Source of the DNA: an uncultured Clostridia bacterium
GTDB lineage: Bacteria > Bacillota > Clostridia > UBA1381
Assembly (NCBI GenBank): GCA_934454215.1
Contig: CAKSGG010000007.1
Coordinates: 1-58,649, forward strand
Direction of reading: 5' to 3'
DNA: 58,649 nt
The translations under genes and the position numbers were made by a program. Under the pieces are notes generated by a model, which made no database searches, had not been told where the DNA came from, and saw only the letters and a program-made list of their open reading frames with translations. How positions within the stretch are numbered: position 1 is the first letter of the stretch; each line of letters opens with the position of its first letter. Shown one piece after another: positions 54,905 through 58,649 of this stretch.

Positions 54905-55161
54905 TGCGGAAAATGTCAATATATAGTTGATTGGGAAAAATTATATACTACATATATAAATAGGAAGAAACTCATAAAAAAATATAAAATTTTTTTTCAA
55001 AAAAGCGGAACTTTTTTTGTATTTATACGTCTAATATCATGTAATCTCACAGAAATGGATACGGCGCATACATTTTATACAAAAAATGCGTATATATTAT
55101 CGGTGATTAGTGGAATTGTGATAAAAATAAATAAAATTCGCCTAATACCATAAAAAAACAG

Positions 55162-55190
55162 TTGACATTATGGACGTGAGATAGTAAAAT
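55162..55190 (+). promoter_or_regulatory. Distal promoter P1 of the S-layer-like gene
   Basis: TTGACA (55162-55167), 17-base spacer, TAAAAT (55185-55190), about 295 bases before the start codon. The stretch between the preceding terminator and this promoter (54905-55161) is AT-rich; I see no gene or other feature in it. Confidence 0.65.
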
Positions 55191-55293
55191 GTGTAGTAGC
55201 AGATTTGGATAATTGGGTAGAAGCGTTAAAAGAATCTGTTACCGTAATATTTGTTGCAGGCTTTGGGATAAGCAGGTTATCGTTAAGTTATGT

Positions 55294-55320
55294 AACTGTT
55301 ACAGTTTTATTACAACTGTA
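55294..55320 (+). promoter_or_regulatory. Clustered AACTGT half-sites upstream of promoter P2, candidate operator
   Basis: AACTGT occurs at 55294-55299 and again at 55314-55319, 20 bases apart, with an inverted copy at 55301-55306. TACAGTT (55300-55306) and AACTGTA (55314-55320) form a perfect 7-bp inverted repeat just before the -35 of P2. Confidence 0.5.
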
Positions 55321-55328
55321 TGAACTCA

Positions 55329-55358
55329 TTGACATATATCACTTAAATGTGATATAAT
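55329..55358 (+). promoter_or_regulatory. Proximal promoter P2 of the S-layer-like gene, with embedded palindrome
   Basis: Perfect TTGACA (55329-55334) and TATAAT (55353-55358), 18-base spacer. A perfect 8-bp inverted repeat (TATATCAC/GTGATATA, 55335-55356) fills the spacer and overlaps the -10, as a repressor site would. Confidence 0.82.
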
Positions 55359-55364
55359 CAATGC

Positions 55365-55484
55365 GTAGTCCGAGGGCATTGTCCCCGGAAATTTCTGCTT
55401 GACGGAAGTTGAGGAAAGGTTCTTCCGGCAAAGCGCTAAGTAAATACCTTTCAAAACATGATTATAAAGGGAGGATTTGAGACT
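55365..55484 (+). other. Structured 5' leader of the S-layer-like gene
   Basis: About 120 bases of leader with two hairpins: TCCGAGGG/TCCCCGGA (55369-55389) and GCTTGACGGAAG with CTTCCGGCAAAGC (55397-55434). The ribosome site AAAGGGAGG is at 55467-55473. I do not recognise a riboswitch class. A stabilising leader is plausible, as known for S-layer messages. Confidence 0.55.
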
Positions 55485-58400
55485 ATGAATAAGAATCTCA
55501 AAAAGGTAATTTCAGCAGTAGCTGCACTTGCTATGTCAGTGACTTCATTCGTAGCCATGGCTTCATATCCCGATGTAGCTGATACTGATAAGCACGCTTC
55601 AGCAATTAACGAGCTTTCAGCTTTAGGCATAATCGAAGGTTTTGAAGATGGCACATTCCATCCGGATGAGCTTGTTACAAGAGCACAGATGGCAGCAATG
55701 GTATGCAGAGCATTGAACAACTTTAATGCTGAATCAAACAAAATCCAGAAGTTTAACGACGTTCCGGCAGATAACTGGGCAGCAGGCTGGGTAGCAACAG
55801 CAGCAGATGCAGGTATCATCAACGGTACAGGTAACGGAAACTTCGACCCGTCATTGAACGTTACATACGCTCAGACAGCTAAAATGCTTGTTTCGGCTAT
55901 GGGTTACGGTGACTGGGCAGAGAATGCAGGCGGATGGCCTTCAGGTTATCTTTCATATGCAAACAGCACAGGCGTAACAAACAATGTTACAGGTGTTGCT
56001 AATGACACAGCTCTTACAAGAGCACAGTGTGCACAGATGATTGCTAACGCTCTTGAAGCTGCTATCTTAAAGCAGACAAGTATGCAGACAGGTTATGACG
56101 GCAAGCCTTACGCTGTTATGACACAGATGGACGGTACAAACGACGATAAGTCACCTTATACATCACTTTTGATTGATAAGTGGGATATGTACGTTGTAAA
56201 CGGTACTGTTGTAGAGACAAATAAGAGCAATGACGCTATTGCTGTTGACGAAGTAAGCTATGACATTACTCAGTCAAAGAACTACTTGGGTCTTTCATAC
56301 GGTTCATCATTGAAGCCTCAGGCTAATGTTACAAAGACCAATGTAAAGGCTAAGATTGGTAACACAGATGCTGACAAGTATTTGAATGTTTACACAAAGG
56401 CTATTATTAAGGACGACGACTACAATGATGCTGAATTGGTATACATTGAAGGTTCAAACAAGAACGTTGAAGTTCAGTTCTCAACAAACTTGATTAAGTT
56501 TGCTGAACAGGATGTTTATGATGATTCAAATGCTGATAAGCCGGTATTGAAGGTTAGAAAGAACGCATCATCAACAACAACAACATCTTACAGACTTGAT
56601 AAGGAATGGAAGCTTGTTGTAAACGGTGTTAATGTAGATGCTACAGAAGCTAACCTACAGACATACATTGACGGTACAGCAAACCCGGGTGCAACTGTTA
56701 CATTGACAGACTACCCGACAAACAATGTATCAACAGACGGTTACTATGATGTAATCAGTGTTGACTACAAGATTACAGCAGTTGTTGACAGCATTACAGA
56801 TGACGATGATGAAACAACAGTTTACTTCAAGGATTCATCAAACGCTGCTTCAGAGATTGTTGTTAAGAAGGACGATGAGGATTACTCATATAAGTTCACA
56901 AAGGACGGCGCTGCTATCAACGCTACAGACCTTAAGGAGTACGATGTACTTTCAATCATAGCTGCTGTAGGCGGAACAAACTTTGAAGATTCAAAGTTCT
57001 ATGATGTAACAGTATCAGACAAGACTATTGAAGGTAAGGTTACACAGAGCGGTGAAGACAATGATACAGGCGAAGCATTCTACACAGTAAACAACGAGAA
57101 TCTTGTTGTTGCAGGCGGTATGGGTGTTAATCCGAAGACAGGTGACGAGTACACATTGTACATGACAGCTGACGGAAGAATCGCTGCTGTAGATAAGCTT
57201 GCATCATCAATCAACTATGCAGTACTTGACAGAGCTTATGAAGCTAACTCAGGTGAAACAATGGTTAGAATCATCGCTAAAGATGGTCAGAAGTATGAAT
57301 ATGAGCTGTCAGACGCTACAAACGCTGACCCGGACGGTATCATAGAGAAGTTGGTAACGGCTCAGGAGAAGAAACACTGGACAGACAGACTTGCTGATGT
57401 TCCTATGGCAGACAGAATTGTTGACTACTCGCTGACAAGCGGTAACAAGATTAAGATTAAGGCTAAGGGCGATATTACAGTAAATACAAACGATACGGCT
57501 GAATACAAGGCATCAACAAAGAGAATCGGCGGTAAGAAGGTTGACGACTCAACAGTAGTACTTGACCTTTCAGACTGGTACAAGACTGGTTCAGACGCTG
57601 CTGCACTTGTAAGCGCATCATCATTCGTTGACGGTACAAAGTACGGCGTAGCAATTGCTTACGATAAGTCAACATCATCAGCTTCAGACGCAGTTCCGTT
57701 CGTAGCAGTATATGACGGATTCAGCGGCTGGTCAAGCGATACTCAGATGGCAGTTGTATCAAAGAAGATGTCAACATCAGAAGATGGTCAGAACAGAACA
57801 GCTCTTGAAGTTTACATCAACGGCGAATTGACACAGGTTACTTGTGACGATGACAGCTCGAAGTTTGACTTCGCAGAGGGTGATGTAATCATCTTCAACA
57901 AGAACTCAGACGGTTATGTAGATGAGGCTTATTCAGTATTGAATAAGGGCACGGGCATTGCATCAAGCAAGTACGAGTTCTTCAAGGCTATAAAGGCTAA
58001 TACAATCATCAACAGTGATGTTGAAGCTTTGGGTCTGCACGGTTCGGACGGCGACGTTCAGTTCGTATTCGCACCTGTAATTTCAAAGACAACTTCAAGT
58101 GTTGAAATTGCTGCTAAGCAGCCTTCAGGTTCAGATTTGTATGCATCAACAATAGCTGTTGGTCAGGTTGGTGACAAGACAAATACAACAGGTAAGGACG
58201 CTTGGTATGTAGATGTTGATGAAACTGATTCAATCTCATACGCTGAGAATGTTAAGGTTTACACATACAAGGGTGAGAACTCAAAGGGTTACAGAGTAGC
58301 TAAGGGCGCAGCTGCAGGCGTTGTTGCATCAGCAGTATCGAATGCAAGCGAAAAGACCACAAGCTATCTTGATGTAAACGGTCAGTACATCAACCTTGGT

Positions 58401-58532
58401 TTGGACGGAGAAGCTAAGTCATTGAATAAGGTTACATTCGCTCTTATGAGAGTATATGATGACCAGATTCAGGAAATCTACTCAATCCAGACATCAGCAG
58501 CTAATGGTCAGGAAGCATCATTTGCTAAATAA
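55485..58532 (+). CDS. Major S-layer-like protein with N-terminal SLH domains
   Basis: A 1015-residue exported protein (signal peptide ending AMA before SYP). Three SLH domains occupy about residues 28-205 (TRAQMAAMVCRAL, TYAQTAKMLVSAMGYG, TRAQCAQMIANAL). The remaining ~800 residues are beta-rich, acidic and Thr/Ser/Asp-rich with no cysteines noticed, as in S-layer proteins. Codon choice differs from the neighbours: ACA, GCT/GCA, AAG, GGT and TCA dominate, a sign of very high expression. Two promoters, a structured leader and a strong terminator fit a dominant surface protein. The ATG at 55485 is set by AAAGGGAGG 11 bases upstream. Confidence 0.88.
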   Translation: MNKNLKKVISAVAALAMSVTSFVAMASYPDVADTDKHASAINELSALGIIEGFEDGTFHPDELVTRAQMAAMVCRALNNFNAESNKIQKFNDVPADNWAAGWVATAADAGIINGTGNGNFDPSLNVTYAQTAKMLVSAMGYGDWAENAGGWPSGYLSYANSTGVTNNVTGVANDTALTRAQCAQMIANALEAAILKQTSMQTGYDGKPYAVMTQMDGTNDDKSPYTSLLIDKWDMYVVNGTVVETNKSNDAIAVDEVSYDITQSKNYLGLSYGSSLKPQANVTKTNVKAKIGNTDADKYLNVYTKAIIKDDDYNDAELVYIEGSNKNVEVQFSTNLIKFAEQDVYDDSNADKPVLKVRKNASSTTTTSYRLDKEWKLVVNGVNVDATEANLQTYIDGTANPGATVTLTDYPTNNVSTDGYYDVISVDYKITAVVDSITDDDDETTVYFKDSSNAASEIVVKKDDEDYSYKFTKDGAAINATDLKEYDVLSIIAAVGGTNFEDSKFYDVTVSDKTIEGKVTQSGEDNDTGEAFYTVNNENLVVAGGMGVNPKTGDEYTLYMTADGRIAAVDKLASSINYAVLDRAYEANSGETMVRIIAKDGQKYEYELSDATNADPDGIIEKLVTAQEKKHWTDRLADVPMADRIVDYSLTSGNKIKIKAKGDITVNTNDTAEYKASTKRIGGKKVDDSTVVLDLSDWYKTGSDAAALVSASSFVDGTKYGVAIAYDKSTSSASDAVPFVAVYDGFSGWSSDTQMAVVSKKMSTSEDGQNRTALEVYINGELTQVTCDDDSSKFDFAEGDVIIFNKNSDGYVDEAYSVLNKGTGIASSKYEFFKAIKANTIINSDVEALGLHGSDGDVQFVFAPVISKTTSSVEIAAKQPSGSDLYASTIAVGQVGDKTNTTGKDAWYVDVDETDSISYAENVKVYTYKGENSKGYRVAKGAAAGVVASAVSNASEKTTSYLDVNGQYINLGLDGEAKSLNKVTFALMRVYDDQIQEIYSIQTSAANGQEASFAK

Positions 58533-58550
58533 TTTGACTGAATAGTTTAT

Positions 58551-58581
58551 TAAAGAGTGCGGTTTATCCGCACTCTTTTTT
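58551..58581 (+). terminator. Intrinsic terminator of the S-layer-like gene
   Basis: Perfect 9-bp stem AGAGTGCGG/CCGCACTCT with a five-base loop, followed by six T. Confidence 0.92.
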
Positions 58582-58649
58582 GAGTATGACGGGCATATCA
58601 ATGCTCTGTGGTGAAAGTCCACCGAGGCGTAGTTACCGACGAACTCTAA
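58582..58649 (+). mobile_element. Probable 5' end of a group II intron (class C-like), cut by the window edge
   Basis: Directly after the terminator T run, GAGTATGACGGGCATATC and the later TGGTGAAAGTCCACC, then GTAGTTACCGACGAACTC, resemble domain I of bacterial group II introns (compare GGTGAGAGTCC in the Oceanobacillus group IIC intron). Class C introns are known to insert just behind intrinsic terminators, as here. The intron-encoded protein and 3' end would lie beyond the window. The first base is uncertain because the usual GTGYG start is not perfect. Confidence 0.5.

Noticed and set aside
55072..55160. A possible 32-codon ORF starting ATGGATACG upstream of P1
   Set aside because: No Shine-Dalgarno and no promoter in front; AT-rich composition explains the short frame.
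55194..55370. An open stretch of about 50 codons across the S-layer promoter region, starting at a TTG
   Set aside because: It has no ribosome site or ATG, and it runs through both the clustered repeats and the P2 promoter. It is more likely chance openness of regulatory DNA.
55365..55440. S-layer leader as a known riboswitch
   Set aside because: The hairpins are clear but no conserved core of the classes I know (TPP, cobalamin, glycine, c-di-GMP-I, M-box, SAM) is present.

Overview
This looks like chromosomal DNA of a low-to-mid GC, Gram-positive anaerobe of the class Clostridia, probably an uncultured gut species. The grounds are strong Shine-Dalgarno sequences, sigma-A type promoters (TTGACA/TATAAT), many intrinsic terminators, SLH-domain surface proteins with a very large S-layer-like protein, LplB/YtcP-type sugar importers, and a Clostridia-type cyclic-di-GMP-II riboswitch. 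A pectinolytic relative such as Monoglobus is conceivable, but the sequence does not prove it.

Layout. (1) 1-3.3 kb, plus strand: housekeeping run of HD hydrolase fragment, recX, rimO, pgsA and hisIE, closed by a bidirectional terminator. (2) 3.3-5.1 kb, minus: a GH3 lipoprotein, a candidate ~75-nt RNA, and a 159-codon gene broken by two homopolymer frameshifts. (3) 5.1-19.8 kb, minus: a Wzx/Wzy-type polysaccharide operon (priming transferase, glycosyltransferases, polymerase, two long co-polymerases, UDP-sugar dehydrogenase, CDP-glycerol transferase, flippase). (4) 19.9-22.5 kb, minus: two secreted proteins behind a c-di-GMP-II riboswitch with terminator and a consensus promoter. The polysaccharide operon lies directly downstream and has no visible promoter of its own. 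(5) 22.6-26.1 kb, minus: a DUF3863-like protein, an EAL-type c-di-GMP phosphodiesterase and a metallophosphoesterase. (6) 26.2-47.6 kb: a divergent sensor/AraC regulator and a plus-strand sugar-use locus of two permeases, a binding lipoprotein, two beta-helix proteins, two LamG proteins and two SLH proteins. (7) 47.6-51.1 kb, plus: cytoplasmic GH20 and GH3 hexosaminidase-type enzymes with their own promoters. (8) 51.1-53.1 kb, minus: feoAB. (9) 53.3-54.9 kb, plus: two unrecognised membrane proteins, each with three ~39-residue repeats. (10) 55.2-58.6 kb, plus: two promoters, inverted repeats and a structured leader before a major S-layer-like gene. Its terminator is followed at once by what looks like the 5' end of a group II intron cut off by the window edge.

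How they may work together. Region 6-7 reads as a Gram-positive polysaccharide utilisation locus: surface beta-helix, LamG and SLH proteins bind and cut a glycan, the ABC importer brings in the oligosaccharides, and intracellular GH20/GH3 enzymes trim N-acetylhexosamines. Regions 3-5 suggest a c-di-GMP-controlled surface programme: the riboswitch senses the second messenger, the neighbouring EAL protein degrades it, and the outputs are secreted repeat proteins and, by inference, the exopolysaccharide. The least explained items are the paired repeat proteins of region 9 and the small RNA candidate near 4.5 kb.
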